Position numbers and translations under genes: made by a program. Below the pieces are notes generated by a model, which ran no database searches, was not told the origin of the DNA, and saw only the letters and a list, made by a program, of their open reading frames with translations. A stretch of DNA of 64,000 nucleotides, from assembly GCA_030998225.1 (NCBI GenBank), contig JAPYXD010000725.1, forward strand, positions 62,001 to 126,000, read 5' to 3'. This stretch comes from Diplolepis rosae. Taxonomy: Eukaryota > Arthropoda > Insecta > Hymenoptera > Diplolepididae. This document shows positions 42,061 to 54,400 of this stretch, piece after piece; position 1 is the first letter of the stretch, and every line of letters starts with the position of its first letter.

Positions 42061-42930
42061 CAGAAAATTTTTCGTGTTCCATTTGTTGTAACAAAATATG
42101 CATAATTATCTTTCCGCATAGTTAATTGATCGCTACATTCAACTATATTTTTCCTCGTTATAATTTTTTCTGTTTGAGAGTTTATAGGAGGAGCTTCTGA
42201 GGGTGGACGATTATAATCATCATGATCATTATCGTCTTTTTCAGAATTTATTTGAGATTTTCGATTTAGTTTCAAATTTTTTTCAAAATAAGGCTCTTAA
42301 TAAAATAAGGCTCAAAACTTTTCCTTAAAATTTTCTTCAAGATCATCTTCAAAATTCTCTTCCGAATTTTCTTCAAGATCATCTTCAAAATTCTCTTCCA
42401 AATTTTCTTCCAAAGTTTCTTCCAAATTTTCTTCATATTTTCTCCATCATTTCCTTCCTGTGAGGTTTCAATGCCGTTGATTTCATCTTCTGAGGTTGAA
42501 AAATAATTTTCACTTTCTTCGCTTTCAAATCCATTAACATTTTTTGGCTTCTTGGCATTCTTCTTTTTTCTGTTTCTTGCTTGAGTTTGTTTTAAATAAT
42601 CTGAATAATCAAGATCAGAGTCAGAATCTGATTCTACTTTTGTTCGGCTTTCCATTTGCATATTTATTTCTGGTAATTCGTCTTCATATATTCGTTTTCT
42701 TGGTCTACCTCTCTTTCTTTTTGTTTGGGAGGGAATATTTTTTAAATTTGTAAGTAGATTTTTTCTTGGCCTACCTCAAGGTTTCTTCACAAGAGGTTTA
42801 GAAGAAAAATTTTCGTTTAATTTTTCTTGAATTTCATTTTGATTCAAATGTTCAGCTTTTTCTTGTTGAATTCTCTTTTGAGCTCTTGTGGTTATAGTTT
42901 TCCATGATAAATTTTCGTATTGTTTTTAAG
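42057..42930 (-). pseudogene. pol linker with two AT-hooks and acidic repeats
   Basis: Minus-strand order: GRPRKNLLTNLKNIPSQTK (first AT-hook, near 42770), KRGRPRKRIYEDELPEI (second, near 42700), then an acidic Ser/Asp/Glu segment (VESDSDSDLDYSDY), then a minisatellite at 42300-42440 that in one frame encodes EENFEDDLEEN repeats. It closes with RKNIVECSDQLTMRKDNYAY (42275-42057), the block preceding integrase. A stop lies between the hooks and a frameshift before the acidic repeats. AT-hooks bind AT-rich minor grooves and could help tether the integration complex. Confidence 0.65.
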
Positions 42931-43076
42931 ACACTGGACTTAAAAAGAATAATGTCATAAATATAAGTCTTGAAGCCATATTTTTGAATAAATTTGTGTA
43001 TTTAAAAATATTCTTATCAATCTCACTGAATGATTCTGCACTGAGGAATTCTTGAAAAAATTCTGGAATTTTTGAG

Positions 43077-44780
43077 TCAATATTTAATTATTGGGGCTTT
43101 TGAAACTTTGCTAAAATGATCTACGTCGTCTTGTACGATTCCTGGATTCACGTTTCTTCGTTTTAAAGGTCTTACCTCATTTTCAGAGTTTTCCTGTTTA
43201 TTTCTTGTAAAAGTTTTCCTGGAAAACATTTTTTCTTGAGAAATCATAAAAGTGTCGTTGTCATCAATTTTTAGATATCTTGATTTCTCCTTGTTATCAT
43301 CAATAGGGTCTCTTGACAGAGCGTCTGCATTTGGATTCATTTTTACTGCTTTGTAAATTACATCAAAATCATATTCTGCGAGTTTTAATCTCCAACGTGA
43401 AACTCGTGAACAAGGATCCCTAGAATTTTGAAACCAATCTAGAGGTTTGTGATCAGTCACTAAAGTAAATTTTCTTCTATACAAATAAGGACGAAAATAA
43501 GTTACACAAAATATTATGTCGAGGGCTTCTTTCTCACATGTATCATAATTTTTCTCAGTATCACTTAGACTACGTGAAGCATATGCTATTGGCTTATCTT
43601 TACCTATTTTTCCTTGTGATAAAATACCTCCGATTGCAAATCCTGAGGCATCTGTTGTGAGTATAAAAGGTTGCGAAAAATCAGGTCGTTATAAAAGAGG
43701 TTCTGCACATAATTTTGCTTTTAAAATATCGAAAGCTGCTTGTTGTTTTTTTGTCCGATTAAAAGGTATATCTTTTTTCAGAAGTTGATTTAAAGGACTT
43801 GCAATTTTTGAAAATCCATCAATAAATCGTCTATAAAATCCTGCTAAGCCTAAAAATTGTTTGATATTCTTCTGTGTATTTGGGATCGGAAAGTTTTTTT
43901 GATCTTTTTTGGATCTGGACGTACTCCATTTTTATCAATTATATGACCTAAATATCCTACTTCAGGTCGTAAAAATTCGCATTTGTCTGGTTATAAGTGA
44001 GGATTCGCTTTCCTGAATCTTTCTGCTAAATTGTTGAATTTCATTTCATGCTCTTCTAGAATATTTGCATATATAACTATGTCATCAAGATATAGAAAAA
44101 GTTCCGTTCCAATTAATCCAGTTAATGTTAAATCCATTAAACTTTCAAACGTGGCGGGTGCTGTTTTCAAACTGAAAATTCTATTGAATTCGTAATGACC
44201 GTGAGGTGTGAAAAATGCGGTTTTACGAGAGTCTTGTGGGTCCATTTTTATATGGTGAAAACCGGTAGCTAAATCAAACACTGAAAAATATTTTGCTGAT
44301 CCTAGAGAATCAAGTATATCGTTTATATTAGGTAGAAGATACGCATCGCCAGTTGTTTTTTCATTTATGGTAATTTACGAAAATCAAGAACCATTCTCCA
44401 TTTTATTTTTCCTTGAGAATCAGGTTTTTTAGGAACTATCCGTACTGGAGTGTTATATAGTGATTGTGAGGGCTTGATTATTTTATTTTTTAATAATTCA
44501 TCGACTCGTCTTGAAATTTCTTCCTTGTGAACTAGGGGAAATCTATATTGTGTTAAAGAAATCAGAAAGTCATCTACAGTAGGAATTGAATGTTCTAATA
44601 CATTAGTGGCTTCAAGTGGTTATGTAAATTTTCAATTTGTTTATAACATTCTTGTTTTCAAAATCTTCTAAATTAACTATTGGGACTGATAATGTTATTG
44701 GTATTTCATTTGTATTTGCAGATTTTAAATAAGCTTTTCCCTTGTGATTCTTTACAACTGCGTCTCCTACGTCGACGTAT
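43077..44780 (-). pseudogene. Ty3/gypsy reverse transcriptase and RNase H
   Basis: Minus-strand RT: MFDLATGFHHIKMDPQDSRK, TAFFTPHGHYEFNRI, and ELFLYLDDIVIYA with the YLDD catalytic box (44281-43991). The upstream fingers (about 44750-44300) and downstream thumb (43980-43750) are in shifted frames. RNase H: TTDASGFAIGGILSQG and AYASRSLSDTEKNYDTCEKE (about 43660-43540), then FTLVTDHKPLDWFQNSRD and RVSRWRLKLAEYDFDVIYK plus NPNADALSRDP (43484-43077). Domain order and motifs are those of Ty3/gypsy. Several shifts and stops make it inactive. Confidence 0.9.
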
Positions 44781-44792
44781 TTTTATATTAAC

Positions 44793-45209
44793 CTAAAATG
44801 TTTGAACTGTTCGAGCTGAAATAGTACATGTATTGGTAGGTTTAAAAGGGTAACAATGGTTCTCAATTTCTAAGCATTTTGCAGTATAGTAAGTATAGTT
44901 TATAATTACACTATTATCTTGAAAAAATTCTGAACCTAATACTCCATCTTCTTCTACTGGGACTTCATTCGGAATAATGTTAAATATCGTTGGATAACCA
45001 AAAATGTTTATTTTTACTTGTCCTAATGTGTAAAGTGGTAAATTATTAATTTCTGTAAGTTTTAATACGTTTTGGCTATTTATTGGTACATGAGGGTTGA
45101 GAACCATTTGTTTAATTAAATTTCGAGCATCGCCAGTATCAATCATCATGTGTATTGGACATTTTAGGCCTACAATTGATATGATAATTGATGAATTGAA
45201 GTGGACCAT
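44793..45209 (-). CDS. retropepsin-like aspartic protease (138 aa)
   Basis: An open 138-residue frame with the catalytic motif HMMIDTGDARNLIK (residues ~20-33). It also has a flap-like hydrophobic stretch and EDGVLGSEFFQDNSVIINY (about 86-104), the usual ILG-type second motif of Ty3/gypsy proteases. The Asp-Thr-Gly is intact. In the polyprotein it follows gag and precedes RT by about 40 bases. It would cut the Gag-Pol precursor. Confidence 0.8.
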   Translation of the reverse strand: MVHFNSSIIISIVGLKCPIHMMIDTGDARNLIKQMVLNPHVPINSQNVLKLTEINNLPLYTLGQVKINIFGYPTIFNIIPNEVPVEEDGVLGSEFFQDNSVIINYTYYTAKCLEIENHCYPFKPTNTCTISARTVQTF

Positions 45210-45264
45210 GAAATATTTATTATTGTTGTATGATCGCTAGAAGTGGATGCCAGTGGTTCTCGAT

Positions 45265-46730
45265 TTATGCTTTCCTCAGTGCACCCGTGCTGGGGAGAGC
45301 TTTGGAGTTTTCCTGATGAGGTGTTTGTAATTGCTTATTTGGTCGTATCTTGCAGTCTCGTACTAAATAACCGGGTTTTTTATAATTACACTCAAGATTC
45401 CCTATAACGAAATTCCCTGTAACGAAACCTCTCTGTAACAAGCGCGTCACGCCTCCCTATAACGAGCAGACGATTGACCCCTCTTCCCCCACTACTACGG
45501 AATGAAGCGCGCTCGAATTTGAAGAAGTAATCAATGAGTTTGATGGCTTTTATCACAAATTAATGTGAAAATTATTTGTCAATTAATGAAAACTTACTTG
45601 ATAGTGTAATTTTACAGTTTTCAATATTTTGAAGTAAAGTCGGTTATCGAACATTAAAATTGCATAATTTTTTTTTGAAATTTTTATATTTCACACATTA
45701 CTGTAGATAACTAAAATTGTTCCTTTTTAAACAATATGTATAAAAAATTTATATAATTACAATTTTTAGTATTTTGAGTACATACCGTCAAATAAGTTAA
45801 TTCCATCTTCAATACTCACAGAAATCTTTTTATACCGTTTCAACTATGTAAATATATTATTCACATAGCCTCACTGACAGACAGACTGCGCGCATTATAT
45901 AATGCGCATAACAGCGCTTAGCAACAAGTAGGATATGTGGGGGATCCCTCTCGCGTTTGTTACAGAGAGGTTTCCGATGCTCGAGCTTTTCGTTACAGGG
46001 AATCTCGAGTGTATTGCAAATTATTTCTGTATAACTTGAATTTTGTTGAGTGTTATTATTTTGTAAAACTCTATTTTCATATTTTTTACTTTGATTTTGG
46101 AACTGTCCTGAGTCAAAATTTTGATACTGTCCTGGATTCAATAGTCTATTATTATTATTATCATTATTGTTATTATTGTACAAATTTCTAGGAAAATTAT
46201 TATTATTTTTTACCTTTGTTGTAAAAAATTATTATTATTTTTTCTATAGTTGTTATTTCTATGTTGTAAAAAATAATTGGTGTCATTATAATTTTTATTT
46301 CATAAAAAATTGTTATTTGGAAAATTATTGTAATTATTTCTCGCAAAATTATTATTATTATTACTTCTTTGATCATTGAAATTACTATATCTTTATTGGT
46401 TAAGAAACAAAAAATTTTGTTGTTTACTTAAATGAACATTTTTCAGTTGCATAACCTCGCTTTTTACACATTAAACAAACAAATTTATCTTCACGTTCTA
46501 CAATTAACCGAGTAACTTTATTATTTCTATTATTAGTTGGTTCGTCATTTTTTTAATATTCCATATTTTTGTTTCTTCGTAGTGCGGAAGTTGCAGCTAA
46601 TCTTCGTTCAATATCTATAGTATCATTAATTACTTCCTTGAATTTGTCCTTTTCTTCTATACGAATTTCTAACTCAGGACGCGAACCGCGTATAAAACAT
46701 TGGATTACATCTCTTTTTCCGTTGCTTCCG
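45265..46730 (-). pseudogene. Ty3/gypsy gag, interrupted by a MITE and joined to R1
   Basis: From 46730 the minus strand reads DVIQCFIRGSRPELEIRI and INDTIDIERRLAATSALRRN, the end of a gypsy capsid. Then CLMCKKRGYATEKC (46490-46450), a zinc knuckle whose His is replaced by Tyr. Then an Asn/Gln-rich stretch (NPGQYQNFDSGQFQNQ) to 46016. The MITE 45388-46012 splits the next knuckle (CNYKKPGYLVRDC), which has lost its second Cys and has Tyr for His. The frame ends in NKQLQTPHQENSKALPST near 45300. The capsid N-terminus is missing, replaced at 46731 by an R1 fragment. Confidence 0.75.
45388..46012. repeat. 625-bp MITE with ~50-bp terminal inverted repeats
   Basis: Ends ACACTCAAGATTCCCTATAA and its near reverse complement (TACAGGGAATCTCGAGTGT), with the words CCTGTAACGAAA and CCTCTCTGTAAC repeated inward on both sides. 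The flanks ATT at 45385-45387 and 46013-46015 look like a 3-bp duplication. Removing it restores the gag frame across the knuckle. Internal DNA is AT-rich with a palindrome GCGCATTATATAATGCGC; no transposase. Confidence 0.8.
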
Positions 46731-48436
46731 CGCTCTACACGCCCATCGAGCTCCCTCGTCTTCATCACCAGGGTGACGAATGACTCGATAAGCATCCATA
46801 TCTGTTCAGACTGGAGGATGTGAGAGACCATCGTGTCAGGAGTGAGTTGTGCGCCCACTGCCCGACCGAAGGCCTCCCTTTCCGCGCCCCACCTGGCACA
46901 GACAAAGAGTGTGTGCTCTGCATTTTCCACAAGGGATCCGCAGTAGCGACACGACTCGTCGTCTCTTTTCTTGAAGCGCTTCAGGTACGCATTAAAGCAG
47001 CCATGGCCTGAAACCGCTTGCGCCAGGTAAAAGGCGACTTGACCGTGCTTTCTATCCAGCCAGGTGGCGAGCTCCGGGATCAGACGGTGTGTCCATATCC
47101 CGGTTTGGTCACCATGCAATCTCGTCTGCTATTTCTCGACAGGTCTGCGCCTGCCATCCTTGCGGATGGCGTCCTTCGCGCGAGCGATTTCCTGCAGGTT
47201 TGTTAAGCAGGTGAGCTCTTTACGGAGCTGAAAGGTTTCCTTCCTTTCCTCCGCCAATAAGTCTATTGGTGGGACGCTCGTCAGGGCAAACTCAGCGTTC
47301 GTCGACACAGTTCGGGATGCTGAGACAATTCTCAGCACCACACCTCTCTGTGCCGAGAACACCTTCTTCTGGATAGCATGGTTGTTAAGGGCTCTTGTCC
47401 AGACCGGAGCTGCGTAAAGCAGCTTAGAATTTACCACGCTCGCCACCAGCTTTCTCTTGGCTTTTTCTGAGGCCACCAATGTTGGGCATGAGCCGAGTCA
47501 GAGCGGCTCCACATTGGATGGCTTTGGCAGTCGCGATCTGCAGGTGTCGCAGAAGCTAAGCCTTCGATCCAACTGCACACCCAGGTACTTAATGCTCTTT
47601 TTACACTCGATTTCATGTTCCCCGAGAACGATCCTCGGGTATTGGAAGGATCTCCTGTCCGTGACCAGAAAAGCCTCGGTCTTTTCAGGGCCCATTTTCA
47701 GGCATCTACTATCCAGCCAACGCTTTGCCCGCCACAGACTATCACTGATCCTCAGCTCCAGAATTCCGACGTTGTCAGCAGCGCACACGACAAGTGCGTC
47801 ATCCGCGAAGCCGATGATGCTCGTACCAGAAGGTAGGTCCATGAGCAGGAAATCGTCAAACATGACGTTCCAAACGAGTGGACCCATCCGCAACCCTTGA
47901 GGGGCGCCACATGTCATCTCTTCTTTGAGAGATCACTTGTCGCCCTCGTATGTACATCGAGTGCCCGGTAAGCCCGTGCCCGCAGCGAGGTATGGATTAG
48001 TCATATGCTGCCACCACTTTCCGCCTCACGGCCCTCACAATGTGCACCAACGACCCAACAGACACTGCCCAATCAAGCTCAACTATGAGCCTGGTTTCTT
48101 TAAAAGGTTCGCGAAGCTTTTCTTTGCAGTCGCAAATCCTTGAGGCAAGACAGTGCGCGGCAATCGTGAGGTCTATAATCAACCCCCCCGCTTCCCCCTT
48201 CTGAACGTCAAATCCCTGCCCCGATTTCAGATCATTTATGGCGACTATCTCACCAACTATCTCCCCACTCAGGCAATTTACTTTTCAAGTCGCCAGCAAA
48301 AAGGGAGCGCCTACTAGCCTCTCTGAGACATTCCTCAAGGAGGAGGATCTGGGTCTCGAAGATCTCGAAAGGATCGTTCGGAGAAACGTAGCAGCTGTAC
48401 ACACGTACCCCCGAGCCACCAAACAGTGCTTCGTTA
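46731..48436 (-). pseudogene. R1-clade non-LTR fragment with endonuclease and RT parts
   Basis: Minus-strand order: an endonuclease fragment with GGSGVRVYSCYVSPNDPFEI and LREASRRSLFAGDLKSKLPE (48436-48250) and GGLIIDLTIAAHCLASRICD (about 48165), with shifts; then a deletion of the RT fingers; then MTCGAPQGLRMGPLVWN, GTSIIGFADDALVVCAADN and RISDSLWRAKRWLDSRCLK (47917-47500), which keeps the stretch lost in the other two R1 copies. Then KLLYAAPVWTRALNNHAIQK (47479-47129) and the zinc finger CRYC...H..C (47119-46740). The 3' untranslated region is absent and the frame passes directly into gag, giving a 188-residue chimeric ORF. It is a more diverged subfamily than the copies at 12 and 37 kb. Its left end meets the satellite. 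Confidence 0.9.
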
Positions 48437-51400
48437 CTTTTCACGTGAAGTTACAATGTTTGCGAACGCTAAAAGGTTTTAGTAATGTTTAGTTTTGAAC
48501 CTAGAAAAAAGCATGTTTCAGAAACAAAAAAATCGTATTCGCATTTTCGTAAGTTAAACACGAAGATTTATTGTTAGCTATCATCCTTTTTTGCTATATT
48601 GAATCGTGTATTATCGAAGATATCAAATATGAGAATAACCGTTTTTTCGTTACGCGAGAAGTACAAATGTTCACATACTATGCAATGTTTCATTAATGTC
48701 TAGAGCCGAACCTAAAAAAGTGCATGTTTCATAAACTGCAGAATCGTATTCGCATTTTGGTATGTTAAACAAAAAGATTTATTGTTCGCTTTCATCCTTT
48801 TATGCTATATTGAATCGTGTATTATCAAAAATATCAAGTATGCGAATAACTGTTTTTAGCATCACGAGAAGTAAAAATGTTCACATACTACGCAATGTTT
48901 GAGTAATGTTTAGTATCGAACCTTGAAACGTGCATGCTTAATAAACTGAAAAATCGTATTTACACTTTCGTACGTTAAGCACGAAGTTATATTGTTCGGT
49001 TTCATCTTTTCATGCTATATTGAATCGTGTATTATCGAAGATGTCAAATACCAGAATAACAGTTTTTAGCTTCACGAGAAGTGAAAATATTCACATATTA
49101 TGCAATGTTTGCATATTGTCTAGTGTCGAACCTAAAAAAGTGAATTATCTCAAAAACCTAAAAATCGTATCCGCATTTTCGTATGTTAAACAAAAAGTTT
49201 TATTGTTCGCTTTCATCTATTCATGCTATATTGAATCGTGTATTATCGAAGATGTCAAATACCAGAATAACAGTTTTTAGCATCACGAGAATTAAAAATG
49301 ATCACATACTAAGCAATGTTTGAGTAATGTTTAGTTTCGAACCTTGAAACGTGCATGCTTAATAAACTGAAAAATCGTATTTACACTTTCGTAGGTTAAG
49401 CACGAAGTTATATTGTTCGGTTTCATCTTTTCATGCTATATTGAATCGTGTATTATCGAAGATGTCAAATACCAGAATAACAGTTTTTAGCTTCACGAGA
49501 AGTGAAAATATTCACATATTATGCAATGTTTGCATATTGTCTAGTGTCGAACCTAAAAAAGTGAATTATGTCAAAAACCTAAAAATCGTATCCGCATTTT
49601 CTAATGTTAAACAAAAAGTTTTATTGTTCGCTTTCATCCTTTTATGCTATATTGAATCGTGTATTATCAAAAATATCAAATATGCGAATAACTGTTTTTA
49701 GCATCACGAGAAGTAAAAATGTTCACATACTACGCAATGTTTGAGTAATGTTTAGTTTCGAACCTTGAAACGTGCATGCTTAATAAACTGAAAAATCGTA
49801 TTTACACTTTCGTAGGTTAAGCACGAAGTAATATTGTTCGGATTCATCTTTTCATGCTATATTGAATCGTGTATTATCGAAGATGTCAAATACCAGAATA
49901 ACAGTTTTTAGCTTCACGAGAAGTGAAAATATTTACATATTATGCAATGTCTGCATATTGTCTAGTGTCGAACTTAAAAAAGTGAATTTTGTCAAAACCC
50001 TAAAAATCGTATCCGCATTGTCGTATGTTAAACAAAAAGTTTTATTCCTCGCTTTCTTCGTTTTTTGCTATATTGAATCGTGTGTTACCGAAGTTGTCAA
50101 ATACCAGAATAACAGTTATTAGCTTCACAAGAAGGAAAAATGTTCACATACTACGCAATATTTCAGTAATGTTTAGTTTCGAACCTTGAAACGTGCATGC
50201 TTAATAAACTGAAAAATCGTATTTACACTTTCGTAGGTTAAGCACGAAGTTATATTGTTCGGTTTCATCTTTTCATGCTATATTGAATCGTGTATTATCG
50301 AAGATGTCAAATACCAGAATAACAGATTTAGCTTCACGAGAAGTGAAAATATTCACATATTATGCAATGTTTGCATATTGTCTAGTGTAGAACCTAAAAA
50401 AGTGAATTATGTGAAAAACCTAAAAATCGGATCCTCATTTTCGCATGTTAAACAAAAAGTTTTATTGTTCGCTTTCATCCTTTTATGCTATATTGAATCG
50501 TGTATTATCGAAGATGTCAAATACCGGAATAACAGTTTTTAGCGTCACGAGAAGTAAAAATGTTCAAATACTACGCAACGTTTTAGTAATGTTTAGTTTC
50601 GAACCTTGAAACGTGCATGCTTAATAAACTGAAAAATCGTAATTACACTTTCGTAGGATAAGTACGAAGTTATATTGTTCGGTTTCATCTTTTCATGCTA
50701 TATTGAATCGTGTATTATCGAAGATGTCATATACCAGAATAACAGTTTTTAGCTTCACGAGATGTGAAAATAGTCACATATTTTGCTATGTTAGCATATT
50801 GTCTAGTGTCGAACCTAAAAAAGTGAGTTATTTCAAAAACCTAAAAATCGTATCCGCATTTTCGTATGTTAAACAAAAAGTTTTATTGTTCGCTTTCATC
50901 CTTTCATGCTATATTGAATCGTGTATTATCGAAGATTTCAAATACAAGAATGACAGTTTTTAGCTTCACGAGAAGTGAAAATATTCACATATTATGCAAT
51001 GTTTGCATATTGTCTAGTGTCGAACCTAAAAAAGTGAATTATGTGAAAAACCTAAAAATCGGATCCTCATTTTCGCATGTTAAACAAAAAGTTTTATTGT
51101 TCGCTTTCATCCTTTCGTGCTATATTGAATCGTGTATTATCGAAGATGTCAATTACCAGAATAACAGTTTTTAGCTTCACGAGAAGTGAAAATGTTCACA
51201 TATTATGCAATGTTTGCATATTGTCTAGTGTCGAACCTAAAAAAGTGAATTATGTCAAAATCCTAAAAATCGTATCCGTATTTTCGTATGTTAAACAAAA
51301 AGTTTTATTGTTCGCTTTCATCCTTTCATGCTATATTGAATCGTGTATTACCGAAGATGTCAAATACCAGAATAACAGTTTTTAGCTTCACGAGAAGTGA

Positions 51401-54400
51401 ACTAGTGTCGAACCTAAAAAAGTGAATTATGTCAAAAACCTAAAAATCGTATCCTCATTTTCGCATGTTAAACAAAAAGTTTTATTGTTCGCTTTCATCC
51501 TTCTATGCTATATTGAATCGTGTATTATCAAAAATATCAAATATGCGAGTAATTGTTTTTAGCATCACGAGAAGTAAAAATGTTCACATACTACGCAATG
51601 TTTGAGTAATGTTTAGTTTCGAACCATGAAACGTGCAAGCTTAATAAACTTAAAAATCGTAATTACACTTTCGTAGGATAAGTACGAAGTTATATTGTTC
51701 GGTTTCATCTTTTTATGCTATATTGAATCGTGTATTATCGAAGATGTCAAATACCAGAATAACAGTTTTTAGCTTCACGAGAAGTGAAATTATTCACATA
51801 TTATGCAATGTTTGCATATTGTCTAGTGTCGAACCTAAAAATGTGAAATTTGTCAAAAACCTAAAAATCGTATCCGCATTTTAGTATGTTAAACAAAAAG
51901 TTTTATTGTTCGCTTTCATCCTTTCATGCTATATTGAATCGTGTATTATCGAAGATGTCAAATACCAGAATAACAGTTTTTAGCTTCACGAGAAGTGAAA
52001 ATGTTCACATACTACGCAATGTTTGAGTAATGTTTAGTTTCGAACCTTGAAACGTGCATGCTTAATAAACTGAAAAATCGTAATTACACTTTCGTAGGTT
52101 AAGGACGAAGTTATATTGTTCGGTTTCATCTTTTCGTGCAATATGGAATCGTGTATTTTCGTACATGTCAAATAACAGAATAACAGTTATTAGCTTCACG
52201 AGATGTGAAAATAGTCACATATTTTGCTATGTTAGCATATTGTCTAGTGTCGAACCTAAAAAAGTGAGTTATTTCAAAAACCTAAAAATCGTATCCGCAT
52301 TTTCGTATGTTAAACAAAAAGTTTTATTGTTCGCTTTCATCCTTTCATGCTATATTGAATCGTGTATTATCGAAGATTTCAAATACAAGAATGACAGTTT
52401 TTAGCTTCACGAGAAGTGAAAATATTCACATATTATGCAATGTTTGCATATTGTCTAGTGTCGAACCTAAAAAAGTGAATTATGTGAAAAACCTAAAAAT
52501 CGGATCCTCATTTTCGCATGTTAAACAAAAAGTTTTATTGTTCGCTTTCATCCTTTCGTGCTATATTGAATCGTGTATTATCGGAGATGTCAAATACCAG
52601 AATAACAGTTTTTAGGTTCACGAGAAGTGGAAATATTCACATATTATGCAATGTTTGCATATTATCTAGTGTCGAACCTGAAAAACTGAATTATGTCAAA
52701 AACCTCAAAATCGTATCCGTATTTTCGTATGTTAAACAAAAAGTTTTATTGTTCGCTTTCATCCTTTTATGCTATATTGAATCGTGTATTACCGAAGATG
52801 TCAAATACCAGAATAACAGTTTTTAGCTTCACGAGAAGTGAACTAGTGTCGAACCTAAAAAAGTGAATTATGTCAAAAACCTAAAAATCGTATCCTCATT
52901 TTCGCATGTTAAACAAAAAGTTTTATTGTTCGCTTTCATCCTTCTATGCTATATTGAATCGTGTATTATCAAAAATATCAAATATGCGAGTAATTGTTTT
53001 TAGCATCACGAGAAGTAAAAATGTTCACATACTACGCAATGTTTGAGTAATGTTTAGTTTCGAACCATGAAACGTGCAAGCTTAATAAACTTAAAAATCG
53101 TATCCGTATTTTCGTATGTTAAACAAAAAGTTTTATTGTTCGCTTTCATCCTTTCATGCTATATTGAATCGTGTATTACCGAAGATGTCAAATACCAGAA
53201 TAACAGTTTTTAGCTTCACGAGAAGTGAACTAGTGTCGAACCTAAAAAAGTGAATTATGTCAAAAACCTAAAAATCGTATCCTCATTTTCGCATGTTAAA
53301 CAAAAAGTTTTATTGTTCGCTTTCATCCTTCTATGCTATATTGAATCGTGTATTATCAAAAATATCAAATATGCGAGTAATTGTTTTTAGCATCACGAGA
53401 AGTAAAAATGTTCACATACTACGCAATGTTTGAGCAATGTTTAGTTTCGAACCATGAAACGTGCAAGCTTAATAAACTTAAAAATCGTAATTACACTTTC
53501 GTAGGATAAGTACGAAGTTATATTGTTCGGTATCATCTTTTTATGCTATATTGAATCGTGTATTATCGAAGATGTCAAATACCAGAATAACAGTTTTTAG
53601 CTTCACGAGAAGTGAAATTATTCACATATTATGCAATGTTTGCATATTGTCTAGTGTCGAACCTAAAAATGTGAAATTTGTCAAAAACCTAAAAATCGTA
53701 TCCGCATTTTAGTATGTTAAACAAAAAGTTTTATTGTTCGCTTTCATCCTTTCATGCTATATTGAATCGTGTATTATCGAAGATGTCAAATACCAGAAAA
53801 ACAGGTTTTAGCTTCATGAGAAGTGAGATTATTCACATACTACGCAATGTTTGAGTAATGTTTAGTTTCGAACCTTGAAACGTGCATGCTTAATAAACTG
53901 AAAAATCGTAATTACACTTTCGTAGGTTAAGGACGAAGTTATATTGTTCGGTTTCATCTTTTCGTGCAATATGGAATCGTGTATTTTCGTACATGTCAAA
54001 TAACAGAATAACAGTTATTAGCTTCACGAGATGTGAAAATAGTCACATATTTTGCTATGTTAGCATATTGTCTAGTGTCGAACCTAAAAAAGTGAGTTAT
54101 TTCAAAAACCTAAAAATCGTATCCGCATTTTCGTATGTTAAACAAAAAGTTTTATTGTTCGCTTTCATCCTTTCATGCTATATTGAATCGTGTATTATCG
54201 AAGATTTCAAATACAAGAATGACAGTTTTTAGCTTCACGAGAAGTGAAAATATTCACATATTATGCAATGTTTGCATATTGTCTAGTGTCGAACCTAAAA
54301 AAGTGAATTATGTGAAAAACCTAAAAATCGGATCCTCATTTTCGCATGTTAAACAAAAAGTTTTATTGTTCGCTTTCATCCTTTCGTGCTATATTGAATC

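Larger units (their letters stand above)
40130..46730 (-). mobile_element. Ty3/gypsy retroelement with 3' accessory cassette
   Basis: Minus-strand order: gag (46730-45265), protease (45209-44793), RT and RNase H (about 44750-43077), AT-hook linker (42900-42280), pre-integrase block (42275-42057), a gap where integrase should be, Cys-rich A (about 41650-41279), Cys-rich B (41241-40879), dsRBD/knuckle (40771-40272), 3' flank (to about 40130). It is broken by stops, a MITE in gag and an R1 fragment at its 5' side. The pre-integrase block matches that of the 15.8-20.3-kb copy, placing both in one lineage. LTRs were not found. Confidence 0.75.
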
